From assembly GCF_900327775.1 (NCBI RefSeq), contig NZ_OUMZ01000007.1:1971606-2035605 (forward strand): a stretch of DNA of 64,000 nt, given 5' to 3'. The position numbers were made by a program, and so were the translations under genes. The notes below the pieces were generated by a model. The model worked only from the letters and a program-made list of their open reading frames with translations, ran no database searches and was not told the origin of the DNA. Shown here piece by piece: positions 16,546 to 25,405 of the stretch (positions within the stretch are counted from its first letter, which is position 1; each line of letters begins with the position of its first letter). The stretch comes from Roseovarius sp. EL26. Its GTDB lineage: Bacteria > Pseudomonadota > Alphaproteobacteria > Rhodobacterales > Rhodobacteraceae.

Positions 16546-17511
16546 CTAACTTCCCGGTGGTCCTTCGGTTAACTCTGCGGCCATCTCCCGAATTAAAGGC
16601 AGCACCTCTTCGCGTTTCATGCCAACATGCAAATCCGGATCGTACAACATCTTCAGCAGCATTTCGTCATGAGTTGTGAGTAACGCAAACTCGTCGTCGT
16701 CATTAAAGATCGACGGGCGGGCCTTGGGGCTGTCATTCGCCAATCCCAACCCTTGCGCCAATTCCTCGTGGACACAGGATTTGCGGGTCAGGTTCGGATG
16801 CTCGGCTCGGATCAAGGCGACCGCACTACGATAGGTTCGGCTGTTTTCTTGTGCGGCAAATGCCACTACGATACAATGGATCGACCGTGGCAAACGTTGG
16901 ATCATACCAAGGGTTGCTGCATTTACACCTGGCTCAATCTGTTTGATGCGAGTGACAGCCTCTGTCCGGTCATCTTCGCCCATGAACAGAACGTGGAAAT
17001 TCGCCGAACGCGCATTACCAACACTGATCGGGTGCCCGGTTATGCGCGCCAGCCGCCGCGAATAATCCTGTACCACCTGTGTATCAAGATCGCGCTGCGC
17101 CTGTGGCACAGAGCCGCCAAATTCAATGCCCAACCGCACCGGCCCGGCCCATTTGCGCAACCCCCCTGCTTGCTCAGATCCCTTTGCAAAACCGCCATTG
17201 GGGGCATATTCATCATAGAATGCAATACGGTCAAAGTTTCGCACCAGGTCCGTATCAGTAAACGGCGTATCCACACCGCCACCATCAACGCGCAACAAGC
17301 CTTGCACCAATAAATCCGCCTGCACGCGACCATAATACCGTGCCAAAGCCAGGCTTTGTTCAGAAGGCCGGACCGGCGCTTGCGTGCCAAAACCGCCCGC
17401 CTCTGGATCAGGAGGAGGTGCTGGTGCAGGCGGTTGTGGGGTGACACATGCCGTTAACAACAGCAGCGCCAGCCCCCCGGCCCATTTATCTGCCCACCTG
17501 CGGCGCGTCAT
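16546..17511 (-). CDS. DUF2927 lipoprotein
   Basis: 321-residue protein starting MTRRRWADKW with a lipoprotein signal (lipobox LLTAC), a proline-rich linker and a DUF2927 domain. The motif HEELAQGLGLAND near residue 248 has HExxQ character reminiscent of zinc peptidases, but catalysis is unproven. The longer open frame extends 59 codons upstream over telA and is rejected because the lipobox sets the start. It begins 4 nt after the telA stop. Confidence 0.8.
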   Translation of the reverse strand: MTRRRWADKWAGGLALLLLTACVTPQPPAPAPPPDPEAGGFGTQAPVRPSEQSLALARYYGRVQADLLVQGLLRVDGGGVDTPFTDTDLVRNFDRIAFYDEYAPNGGFAKGSEQAGGLRKWAGPVRLGIEFGGSVPQAQRDLDTQVVQDYSRRLARITGHPISVGNARSANFHVLFMGEDDRTEAVTRIKQIEPGVNAATLGMIQRLPRSIHCIVVAFAAQENSRTYRSAVALIRAEHPNLTRKSCVHEELAQGLGLANDSPKARPSIFNDDDEFALLTTHDEMLLKMLYDPDLHVGMKREEVLPLIREMAAELTEGPPGS

Positions 17512-17515
17512 CGGT

Positions 17516-18715
17516 TCAGCCGTTAGGAACGGCGGTACCAGCGTTGTCTCCGGTACCATCGCGGCGCGATTTTGCGGAGGCCAGCGTATCACGCAATTCA
17601 GTTTCCATGGTCTTAAGATCTTCTTCAGCAGCGGCACGGCGCGCCTTGCCTTCGTCGGCAATCTGCAAGCTTTCCTCGATTGTACCAATCAGGTCTGCAT
17701 TGGCCTGTTTCACCGCTTCGATGTCAAACACACCGCGTTCCATTTCCTCGCGGATCATCTTGTTTGAAGACCGCAGGTTTTCAGCATTGGAGGTCAGCAG
17801 CTCATTGGTCAGATCATTGGCATCACGAACCGCAGCTGCAGCCTCCGCTGAGCGTTGAATGGTGACCGCCTGCGCCAGCTGCGTTTCCCACAATGGCACG
17901 GTATTCACCAAGGTCGAGTTGATCTTGGTCACCAGAGATTTGTCATTTTCCTGCACCAAACGGATGGACGGCAGCGACTGCATCGTCACCTGACGAGTCA
18001 GTTTAAGGTCATGCACCCGGCGCTCAAGGTCATCACGCGCCGCACGCAGGTCACGCAATTCTTGCGCCTTGATAACCTGCTGATCTTCAGGTGCGGCCTG
18101 TACTTCGGCCTCTTTGGCGGGGATGTCTTTTTCATCCAGAGCCTTCAGTTTTTCTTCACCTGCTGCGATATACAACGCCAGTTCATCATAGAAATCCAAG
18201 GTCTTTTCATACAGTAAATCTAATGACTTAATATCTTTCAGCAGCGTATGTTCATGCCCCAAAAGCTCATCTGTCACGCGATCAATCTGACCCTGTACAT
18301 CTTCAAAACGGGCAGTGAACTGCGCAAATGGCGCGGCACGCCCCAATAATTTTTCCCACCAGCTGCGCTCGCGGCGAACATCCAGTTCGCTAACCGAAAA
18401 TCCACGAATGGTGGTCACAATATTGCGCAGGCTGTCACCCGCGGGACCAACATCCTTATTACGCACGCCTTGCAGCATAGATTGCGAGATTTCCTGCAAC
18501 TCTGCCTGAGCAGATGAGCCGAATGACACGATTGAATTTGTATCATTCATATCAATCTCAGCCATACGGGTTTTGATCTCATTGCTAACGGCGCTATCCG
18601 CCTGATCTAGGGTAATGATCGCATTAGCAGCCACCGGTTCGGGCAGAACAGCATTGCTGATTTCTTCTACTTCGGCCAAGGCGGCTTCGGCTTGTTGACG
18701 AATATTTTCAGACAT
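17516..18715 (-). CDS. telA: TelA / toxic anion resistance family protein
   Basis: 399-residue, highly helical protein of the TelA family: mainly charged coiled-coil, with RNKDVGPAGDSLRNIV and a WWEKLLGRAAPFAQF motif in the N-terminal half and the conserved PSIRLVQENDKSLVTKINSTLVNTVPLWE region near residue 250. Family members are linked to tellurite and envelope-stress resistance, although the biochemical role is unknown. It is translationally close to xpaC (13-nt gap) and to the DUF2927 gene (4 nt). Confidence 0.9.
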   Translation of the reverse strand: MSENIRQQAEAALAEVEEISNAVLPEPVAANAIITLDQADSAVSNEIKTRMAEIDMNDTNSIVSFGSSAQAELQEISQSMLQGVRNKDVGPAGDSLRNIVTTIRGFSVSELDVRRERSWWEKLLGRAAPFAQFTARFEDVQGQIDRVTDELLGHEHTLLKDIKSLDLLYEKTLDFYDELALYIAAGEEKLKALDEKDIPAKEAEVQAAPEDQQVIKAQELRDLRAARDDLERRVHDLKLTRQVTMQSLPSIRLVQENDKSLVTKINSTLVNTVPLWETQLAQAVTIQRSAEAAAAVRDANDLTNELLTSNAENLRSSNKMIREEMERGVFDIEAVKQANADLIGTIEESLQIADEGKARRAAAEEDLKTMETELRDTLASAKSRRDGTGDNAGTAVPNG

Positions 18716-18728
18716 AAATTTCCCTCAC

Positions 18729-19628
18729 TTACTCATTCTGTCCGGCCGATTTCAGGCCCTCGCGCTCCAACCGGTCGCGCAACACTTCAATTTCAACTTC
18801 AAGATCACTGCGATCATCAAGCAACAACTTTTCCGTCCGTGCGGCAAAGTTTTGTTCCAGATCATCCAATAGCGTCAGATAATCGGTGCGGGCCTTTGTA
18901 TCTCCATTGCGTCCGAAGATATCAACAAATTTGACCGTCGCATCCCGCGCGCCCTTTAGATAAACGCTAAGATACTTTCGCGCGGCGGTCAGGTCGCGCG
19001 GGTCTTCTTCGACCGTGCGAAACAAGTCCCGCGCGGTCATTTGAAACTGTTCAACTCGGGTTTTCACCTGACGGTCATTCACACGTTTCATCGCATCGGT
19101 CATCGCTTGCAAATGCTGCTCGGCGGCATCAACCGCACGCGCCACTCGATCAGTCTGGAAGGTATCTATCCCCTCCATTCCCTTGCTTTTCATCGGATCA
19201 AGTCCGAAGGCAAAGGAATGTAAAACTGCGCCGGTAATGGCATAGATTATTGGCTCAAGCAGTGAAGCCCCGGCGGCAACACCTGCCACGGCCAACCCCA
19301 AACCGGTCAAAACGCTGCCCAAAATCTTGCGCGGCACACCCGGTCTGCGCGCAACTTTACGAGCTTCATAGGCTTCTTCAGCCCTCAGCCCCTCGCGTGT
19401 CATCCAAGCGGCCAAAAGCAACAAGCCTAGCGCAATCAGATTAAGTGCCAGCCCCGTCGGGCCGGTGGTGAATGCGGCATAGATCAACGGCAAAGGCGCA
19501 ATAAACAGCAGGTTCACGCGCCCACCAATCCGCGTGCGATTTGCCCCATTATAGGCATTTCGCGGCTTGGCCGGGTTATCACCAGCAGGGCCATCAGGGC
19601 TGTATTTACCCCCAAATTTTTGAGCCAT
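18729..19628 (-). CDS. xpaC: XpaC-like membrane protein
   Basis: 299 residues with two pairs of N-terminal hydrophobic segments (about 40-78 and 103-135), then a charged helical domain (AMTDAMKRVNDRQVKTRVEQFQ) matching the XpaC family (named for 5-bromo-4-chloroindolyl phosphate hydrolysis). XpaC and TelA genes travel together in many bacteria. Its ATG overlaps the stop codon of a 27-residue membrane peptide (TAATG), so the peptide is the first gene of the operon. Confidence 0.85.
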   Translation of the reverse strand: MAQKFGGKYSPDGPAGDNPAKPRNAYNGANRTRIGGRVNLLFIAPLPLIYAAFTTGPTGLALNLIALGLLLLAAWMTREGLRAEEAYEARKVARRPGVPRKILGSVLTGLGLAVAGVAAGASLLEPIIYAITGAVLHSFAFGLDPMKSKGMEGIDTFQTDRVARAVDAAEQHLQAMTDAMKRVNDRQVKTRVEQFQMTARDLFRTVEEDPRDLTAARKYLSVYLKGARDATVKFVDIFGRNGDTKARTDYLTLLDDLEQNFAARTEKLLLDDRSDLEVEIEVLRDRLEREGLKSAGQNE

Positions 19629-19711
19629 TACACGCCTCCGAGTACTGAAACGTAAAATATCAGCAAAACAAGCAAGAAAAACGCCAGCTTTTGTAGACCG
19701 CTTTCAGACAT
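19628..19711 (-). CDS. 27-residue membrane peptide coupled to xpaC
   Basis: Reading frame MSESGLQKLAFFLLVLLIFY plus VSVLGGV. It is almost entirely one transmembrane helix after a short polar N-terminus. The ATG follows a GAGGGAG ribosome site, and its TAA shares a base with the xpaC ATG. Both points support real translation. It matches no family I recognise. It should insert in the inner membrane, perhaps beside XpaC. Confidence 0.7.
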   Translation of the reverse strand: MSESGLQKLAFFLLVLLIFYVSVLGGV

Positions 19712-19862
19712 CGCTCCCTCACGCTCAGGTGAATATGTTGTGAAGGTAAGCGATCCACAGGTTGTATGCTAGGGGGAAGATTTTATTAGGATTATCAACA
19801 GAGTTGGCATAGGCGCGCGGAGTGATCTAGATTGGGTATGACATGATATTTTGGGATCCCTC

Positions 19863-21821
19863 ATGAAATCCGTTCGCCTGCGTCTGCTCATATTGGCACT
19901 GTTGCCACTGGTCGTGCTTATGCCTTTGTTGCTTGCGCTTGCCGTGAACCGTTGGTCGGAAAATTTTGATAACCTGCTGATTACCAACGTCGAAAGCGAC
20001 CTGCGCATCGCGGAACAATATCTTACTCAAATTATGATCACTACCGGAGACGATGTTGAGGCACTGGCTCAATCTGCAGAATTTCGCGATATGTCGGACA
20101 AATCCCAAACCGCATTCCACACCTATCTGGCGGGGCATCGTGCGGCGCTTAACCTAGATTTTTTGTATTATCTAGACGCACACCAAGCCTTTAAAATAGC
20201 CGAAAAGTGGCCCGTCATACAACGTGCACATGATGGAACATCCACAACAGAGATCGACATTTTCGCAAATACAGATCTGGCAGAACATTCTGCAAATCTG
20301 GCAGCGCGCGCACAGTTCCCGCTAATCGAAACAGAGGCCGCGACCCCAACAGATCGCACTGTTGAAGACCGGGGTATGGTCGTCCATACAGCAACGCCTG
20401 TCAGCACCCCATCACGCAATGGCGTTTTGGTCGGCGGCATTCTTTTGAATCGCAATCTGAACTTCATCGATACAATCAACGCGCTGGTCTACCGTCCGCA
20501 GGTTAACGGCGGAGAGCGTCAAGGAACCGCCACCCTATTTTTGGAAGATGTCCGCGTGTCGACCAACGTCCGCCTGTTTGAAGGGGCCCGCGCGTTGGGC
20601 ACGCGCGTCTCGGCCATTGTCCGCCATACCGTTTTAACCGAAGGGCGCACTTGGCTGGCCAGCGCTTTTGTTGTCAATGATTGGTATATCTCAGGCTACC
20701 TGCCCCTGACCGACAGCTTCGGAAACCGCGTTGGTATGCTTTACGTCGGATTTCTTGAGGCACCCTTTCAGGCCGTAAAACGTAGCGCGTATATTCTGAT
20801 ATTCACGGCGTTTGCCGTTGTTTTAGCTCTTACGATCCCACTATTCTTGCGTTTGGCTGGTGGTATTTTCTCCCCACTGGAACGCATGACAAAAACCATG
20901 AAACGTGTCGAAGATGGTGATCTGAATGCGCGCATTGGACCGATCCCTGCGCGCGATGAAATCGGTGCTGTGGCCGCTCACCTGGATGAGCTGCTCAATC
21001 AGGTGCAGGAACGCGATCACGCGCTCAGGTCCTGGGCGGATGAGTTGAACACTCGCGTCGAAGACCGCACCGCTGAGCTGCGTGATGCGAACGAAAAACT
21101 GGAAAACACCTACCAACAGCTTGTGATGTCCGAAAAACTCGCCTCGATCGGTGAAATCACCGCAGGGGTCGCGCATGAAATCAACAATCCAGTGGCGGTC
21201 ATTCAAGGTAACATCGATGTCGTCCGCGATATTTTGCAGGATGGGGCAGAGCCGGTCAAAACCGAATTGGTCCTGATTGACCAACAAGTTGGGCGGATCA
21301 ACGCCATTGTCGGCAAGTTGCTACAATTCGCGCGGCCGACTGAATTTGGCACCTTTGAGGAAAACGTTCATATCAGCGATGTCTTGGATGATTGTCTGGT
21401 CTTGGTGGACCATGTTGTCAGCAAGGGCGAAGTTTCCGTATCGATCGACCGTCATGAAACGCCCCCCGTGCACATCAATCCCGGAGAGCTCCAGCAGGTG
21501 CTGATCAATCTGATTATAAATGCTGTTCAGGCGATGCAGAACAAAGGCATGCTGGAAATCACCCTCCAAACCGCAACACGCGACGGTCAAGACGGCGCGC
21601 AGCTGATCATTTCCGATACCGGACCAGGCATTACCAAGGCAAAGCTAAACACGGTTTTCGATCCGTTTTACACCACTAAGCTGGGGGAAGGGACCGGGCT
21701 GGGTCTGTCAGTCAGTCAGACACTCATACAGGCCGCGGGTGGACTGATCACGGTCCGGAACCTGCCCAAACAAGGTGCGGAGTTTACCATTTGGCTGCCC
21801 GCAGAATTCAAGGTGCCGTGA
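19863..21821 (+). CDS. Membrane sensor histidine kinase
   Basis: 652 residues: TM1 near 8-28, a large periplasmic sensory region to about 295 (cache-like), TM2 near 302-325, a HAMP linker (RLAGGIFSPLERMTKTMKRV), coiled coil, then HisKA with the phospho-accepting His in AGVAHEINNP (about residue 438) and HATPase_c with NLIINAVQAM, DTGPGI and GEGTGLGLS. Start at 19863 has GGGA upstream; TTG at 19851 is an alternative. The stop is 4 nt before sigZ, so the two are probably co-transcribed. No response regulator is adjacent; the NtrC-type protein at 23.9-25.3 kb is the nearest candidate partner, which is inference. Confidence 0.9.
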   Translation: MKSVRLRLLILALLPLVVLMPLLLALAVNRWSENFDNLLITNVESDLRIAEQYLTQIMITTGDDVEALAQSAEFRDMSDKSQTAFHTYLAGHRAALNLDFLYYLDAHQAFKIAEKWPVIQRAHDGTSTTEIDIFANTDLAEHSANLAARAQFPLIETEAATPTDRTVEDRGMVVHTATPVSTPSRNGVLVGGILLNRNLNFIDTINALVYRPQVNGGERQGTATLFLEDVRVSTNVRLFEGARALGTRVSAIVRHTVLTEGRTWLASAFVVNDWYISGYLPLTDSFGNRVGMLYVGFLEAPFQAVKRSAYILIFTAFAVVLALTIPLFLRLAGGIFSPLERMTKTMKRVEDGDLNARIGPIPARDEIGAVAAHLDELLNQVQERDHALRSWADELNTRVEDRTAELRDANEKLENTYQQLVMSEKLASIGEITAGVAHEINNPVAVIQGNIDVVRDILQDGAEPVKTELVLIDQQVGRINAIVGKLLQFARPTEFGTFEENVHISDVLDDCLVLVDHVVSKGEVSVSIDRHETPPVHINPGELQQVLINLIINAVQAMQNKGMLEITLQTATRDGQDGAQLIISDTGPGITKAKLNTVFDPFYTTKLGEGTGLGLSVSQTLIQAAGGLITVRNLPKQGAEFTIWLPAEFKVP

Positions 21822-21825
21822 CACC

Positions 21826-22368
21826 ATGACCATAGAACAAATCTGGCACCAATATCGCGCCCGCCTCAAAGCCTTTTTACATTCGAAAGTCTCTAATCCA
21901 GCCGATGTCGAAGACTTATTGCAAGATATATCAATCAAAACAGTCACCAGCATTGACACACTGGAAGACCTTTCAAAAATACAGGCTTGGTTGTTTCAAA
22001 TCGCGCACCGCACGATCATCGATTTCTATCGCACCAAAGGGCGCGCAAAAGACATCCACCCGGACGATCTGTGGTATCTGGAGGAAGAGACGCAGGTTTT
22101 GCGCGATTTTGAGGCCTGTATTGAACCTTTCCTCGCGTCATTACCGACCGATACAGCGCAAATGCTGCGTAGCATCGACATCGAAGGACAGTCACAAAAA
22201 GACTACGGCGCCGCACATGGCATAGCCTATTCCACCCTAAAATCTCGAATACAAAAGGGCCGGTCTGAGTTGAGGAACGTGTTTGAAAGCTGCTGCCATC
22301 TGACCTTGGATGCGCGTGGACACATTACCGATTACCACCCAAAATCAGATAATTGCGGGAATTGTTGA
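21826..22368 (+). CDS. sigZ: SigZ-type ECF sigma factor
   Basis: 180-residue sigma-70 family protein with region 2 (IWHQYRARLKAFLHSKV ... DVEDLLQDISIK ... AWLFQIAHRTIIDFYR) and region 4 (DIEGQSQKDYGAAHGIAYSTLKSRIQKGRSEL). The last ~28 residues form a cysteine-rich tail (ESCCH ... DNCGNC), a SigZ-like feature that could bind metal or sense thiols. No anti-sigma gene is adjacent. It starts 4 nt after the kinase gene and is followed by a transferase and a LysE exporter that it may control. Confidence 0.9.
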   Translation: MTIEQIWHQYRARLKAFLHSKVSNPADVEDLLQDISIKTVTSIDTLEDLSKIQAWLFQIAHRTIIDFYRTKGRAKDIHPDDLWYLEEETQVLRDFEACIEPFLASLPTDTAQMLRSIDIEGQSQKDYGAAHGIAYSTLKSRIQKGRSELRNVFESCCHLTLDARGHITDYHPKSDNCGNC

Positions 22369-22434
22369 TATTTCTTTCGTCTATTTCAAATGGCCCGCGT
22401 CTTACGGATGTAACCTTTGAAAGAAAGACACCCA

Positions 22435-23142
22435 ATGATCAAAATCATAAGCTTCAAGATCTGCCCCTTCGTCCAGCGCGTCACGGCATTGTTGGAGGCA
22501 AAGAATGTTCCGTATGAAATAGAATACATCAACCTGAGCGACAAACCGCAGTGGTTTTTGGACATCTCACCCACTGGACAAGTGCCGCTGATGGTCACCG
22601 AAGACGGCATAGCGCTTTTTGAATCGGATGCTATCGTTGAATATATCGACGAGGTAACTGCACCGCTTGTGAATAACGTCAGCCCTGAGCAGCGCGCAAT
22701 TGATCGCGCTTGGAGCTATCAGGCAAGCAAGCACTATCTGGTGCAATGTTCCACCATGCAAAGCGCTGATCAGGAAACGTTGGCGAAACGCAGCGCCAAA
22801 CTTAACAAAGCCTTTGAAACGGCGGAGAATAAACTGGGGGCTGGACCATACTTCAATGGCGCCGATATGGGTAATGTCGATACTGCATGGCTACCATTGT
22901 TACACCGGGCAAAGATCATCGAAACTCGCTCTGGCTATGATTTTTTAGCAAGCTTTCCCAAGGTTAAAGCGTGGCAAGACACATTGATTGCAACCGGGTT
23001 GGCTGACAAATCCGTCGCCACAGATTTCGAGGAGGCCTTTGCCGACTTCTATCTTGCGGAACGTACATTTTTGGGCCGTGGGGCGAACCTCAATGAAGTT
23101 CCAACTGAAACTACCGTACCTAAGCAAGGTTGTTGTGGGTGA
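22435..23142 (+). CDS. Glutathione S-transferase family protein
   Basis: 235 residues. N-terminal thioredoxin-like domain opens MIKIISFKICPFVQRV, where the Cys in CPFVQR sits where omega-class enzymes use a catalytic cysteine, and includes the glutathione-binding cis-Pro region GQVPLM and ESDAI. A C-terminal helical domain follows, and the protein ends in QGCCG. The terminal cysteine pair echoes the Cys-rich tail of the adjacent SigZ. It probably conjugates or reduces glutathione adducts. Start at 22435 is chosen over a frame-only upstream ATG. Confidence 0.85.
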   Translation: MIKIISFKICPFVQRVTALLEAKNVPYEIEYINLSDKPQWFLDISPTGQVPLMVTEDGIALFESDAIVEYIDEVTAPLVNNVSPEQRAIDRAWSYQASKHYLVQCSTMQSADQETLAKRSAKLNKAFETAENKLGAGPYFNGADMGNVDTAWLPLLHRAKIIETRSGYDFLASFPKVKAWQDTLIATGLADKSVATDFEEAFADFYLAERTFLGRGANLNEVPTETTVPKQGCCG

Positions 23143-23275
23143 CGTTTGAACGCGGGTTTGCCTTGTTTTCAGGCTGAGCAAACCCAAATCAGACAAATTT
23201 TGGGTCACTTCTGTGGATTGGCTGGATCTGCTGCAATTTCTCTGAAATCACAACAAGTAAAAATTGGAGGATCCC

Positions 23276-23878
23276 ATGACCATTGAACACTTGCTTGCCT
23301 TCAACTTCGCGCTATTTGCTGCCATTGCCAGCCCCGGGCCCGCCCTATTGGTCGCGATCAAGACAACTCTGGCTTCGGGGCGAAAAGCTGGCATTGCAAT
23401 CGGCTGTGGTCTGGCAACTGTGGCCGCACTCTGGACATTGACCGCGCTGCTTGGTTTGGACGTGATCTTTGATTTGTTTCCATGGGCCTATGTCACCGTG
23501 AAAACCGCCGGAGCAATCTATCTTCTCTATATCGCGTACACAATGTGGTTCAATGCCCGCAAAGACGTGGAGCCATCGCAAAAGCCTAAACGCCACGCGT
23601 TCAAGCAAGGCATGATGATCAATATCCTCAACCCCAAAGCCGTCCTTTTTTCTGCAGCGGTGCTGGTGGTCATTTTTCCACGTGACCTGAGTTTCCCAGA
23701 AAGTATGTTGGTGGTCGCCAACCACTTGGCCGTCGAGGTATTGTTTTATGCCGCACTTGCCTTTGGCATGAGCACCAAAGCGGTCAGCTATGGCTACCTA
23801 CGCGCCAAGATCTATATTGATCGCATTGCTGCAGGTGTATTGGGTTTATTGGGATTAAAATTGTTGACAGATCAATAA
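23276..23878 (+). CDS. LysE/RhtB-family exporter
   Basis: 200-residue inner-membrane protein with about six hydrophobic helices, the SPGPALLVAIKTTLASGRKAGIAIGCG signature at residues 19-46 and NILNPKAVLF near 116, both typical of LysE/RhtB amino-acid or metabolite exporters. A perfect TTGGAGG ribosome site 5 nt upstream fixes the start at 23276. It is downstream of the transferase gene on the same strand and may share its control. Substrate unknown. Confidence 0.88.
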   Translation: MTIEHLLAFNFALFAAIASPGPALLVAIKTTLASGRKAGIAIGCGLATVAALWTLTALLGLDVIFDLFPWAYVTVKTAGAIYLLYIAYTMWFNARKDVEPSQKPKRHAFKQGMMINILNPKAVLFSAAVLVVIFPRDLSFPESMLVVANHLAVEVLFYAALAFGMSTKAVSYGYLRAKIYIDRIAAGVLGLLGLKLLTDQ

Positions 23879-23897
23879 AGACCTACAGTATCTGCAA

Positions 23898-25271
23898 TCA
23901 CTGCCCCCAAACTGCACATTTACGGTCTACCGTTTTGCGTGACACGCCAAGGCGACGCGCCGCTTCGGCGCGATTGCCATTACAAGCATCCAGAACATTC
24001 AGGATATGGCGTTGTTCGACCAGTTCCAGGGTTTCAATCGCCTCAACCCCAGTAATTTTCCCATGCCCTGCAAATTCGGCAGGAAAGGCCCCTAGAATAA
24101 CCGAGCGCTCGATCAGGTTGCGCAGCTCTCGCACATTGCCCGGCCAATCATAACGGCTCAGCTTGAGCAGTGTCTCTTCGTTCAGCTCTAGCGCAGGCAT
24201 GCCAAGTGAGCGGGAAATCTGACTCATGAATGCGGCGGTTAGCTCAACAATATCTTCTGCCCGCTCATGTAGGTGCGGCATGGCGATATTGACAACATTG
24301 ATACGGTGATAAAGATCTGCACGAAAGCGCCCCTCTGCCACCGCAACCTCCAAATCGGCATTGGTGGCAAACAAAAAGCGCAGGTTCAGCGGAATATCAC
24401 GCTCGGCCCCTAAAGGGCGAATGCGCTGATCTTCCAGCACCCGCAGCAGCGCTGCCTGTACTTGTTCAGGCAGTTGCGCCACCTCATCCAGAAACAAGGT
24501 TCCACCGTCAGCATGCAAAAATAACCCGTCTTTGCGGTAATCTTGCCCCTGCACCACGCCAAACAGTTCATCGGCAATGTGATCGGCTGAAATGGCAGCG
24601 CAATTGACCGCAACAAAAGGTTTACCTGCCCGATCAGACAGCCCGTGCAGCGTTCGTGCGGCAATTTCCTTGCCGGTTCCACTGGCCCCCGTGAACAACA
24701 CAGAGGTGGGCATAGGCGCAAGCCGCGTCAGCATATCGCGAACAGTCTGGATCGCAGCCGAATTGCCCAAAAGCCGTCCGCGAGCGGCATTCCCGCCCTC
24801 AGACAGTTCATGTTTAAGCAGGTAGTTTTCGCGTCGCAAATGCTTACGGTCCAGTGCCCGCGCCACGGCATTCAGGATCTGATTGGCGCGGAAAGGTTTC
24901 AAAACAAAATCCGCCACCCCACTGCGCAGAGCCTGAATAGCAGTGTCTAGGTCAGCGTAAGCTGTGATCAAGATGGTATCGGCAAACAACCCAACGCGAC
25001 GTTGCTCTGACAACCATTCCAGCCCAGTTTTTTCCGGCATGATATTATCAAGAATGACCAGATCAAAATGCGCCTGATCCAAAATTTCCGCCGCCTCACG
25101 TGCGGACCGCGCTTGTTCCACCCGCTTGCAACGCGGCGTCAGGATTTTGGTCAGAAAGTTGCGCATTCCCGGTTCATCATCGATTACCAAAATCGACGCT
25201 GTTTCAAGGTTTTCACCGTAATCATCGCGGTTTTTTCCCGTCTGCTTTATCGCAGAAATTTGCTGCATCAT
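23898..25271 (-). CDS. NtrC-family response regulator lacking GAFTGA
   Basis: 457 residues: receiver domain (phospho-acceptor Asp75 in VILDNIMP, Lys125 in LKPF), AAA+ domain (Walker A GASGTGKE at 195-202, Walker B GTLFLDE at 257-263, GNVREL near 378), and a C-terminal Fis-type helix-turn-helix (AEAARRLGVSRKTVDR). The sigma-54-contacting GAFTGA loop is missing: the sequence goes from ELFGVVQG to RKDGLF with no such motif. Known proteins without it, such as Rhodobacter capsulatus NtrC, work with the housekeeping sigma factor. It is the last gene of the formate dehydrogenase run (ATGA overlap with the small gene before it), so it probably regulates it. Confidence 0.88.
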   Translation of the reverse strand: MMQQISAIKQTGKNRDDYGENLETASILVIDDEPGMRNFLTKILTPRCKRVEQARSAREAAEILDQAHFDLVILDNIMPEKTGLEWLSEQRRVGLFADTILITAYADLDTAIQALRSGVADFVLKPFRANQILNAVARALDRKHLRRENYLLKHELSEGGNAARGRLLGNSAAIQTVRDMLTRLAPMPTSVLFTGASGTGKEIAARTLHGLSDRAGKPFVAVNCAAISADHIADELFGVVQGQDYRKDGLFLHADGGTLFLDEVAQLPEQVQAALLRVLEDQRIRPLGAERDIPLNLRFLFATNADLEVAVAEGRFRADLYHRINVVNIAMPHLHERAEDIVELTAAFMSQISRSLGMPALELNEETLLKLSRYDWPGNVRELRNLIERSVILGAFPAEFAGHGKITGVEAIETLELVEQRHILNVLDACNGNRAEAARRLGVSRKTVDRKCAVWGQ

Positions 25272-25405
25272 TCTGTGACCTCATCCAGCCGAACGGCATC
25301 GCCAGTCATCTGTTCCGATGTGGATTGACCGGTAGCAGACAAAACACCGCTGGCGACAATAGCGATCAAGACGCTAATCGCAAAAGCAATGATCATGATT
25401 TTCAT
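25268..25405 (-). CDS. 45-residue membrane protein between WD40-cytochrome and regulator genes
   Basis: Frame MKIMIIAFAISVLIAIVASG ... followed by a short hydrophilic tail ending RLDEVTE. It has one N-terminal hydrophobic helix (possibly an uncleaved signal anchor). Its ATG overlaps the stop of the WD40-cytochrome gene (ATGA) and its stop overlaps the regulator ATG (ATGA). A GGAGGA ribosome site lies 6 nt upstream. This double coupling is strong evidence for a real gene. Function unknown; position suggests a link between the periplasmic electron carrier and the regulator. Confidence 0.75.
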   Translation of the reverse strand: MKIMIIAFAISVLIAIVASGVLSATGQSTSEQMTGDAVRLDEVTE

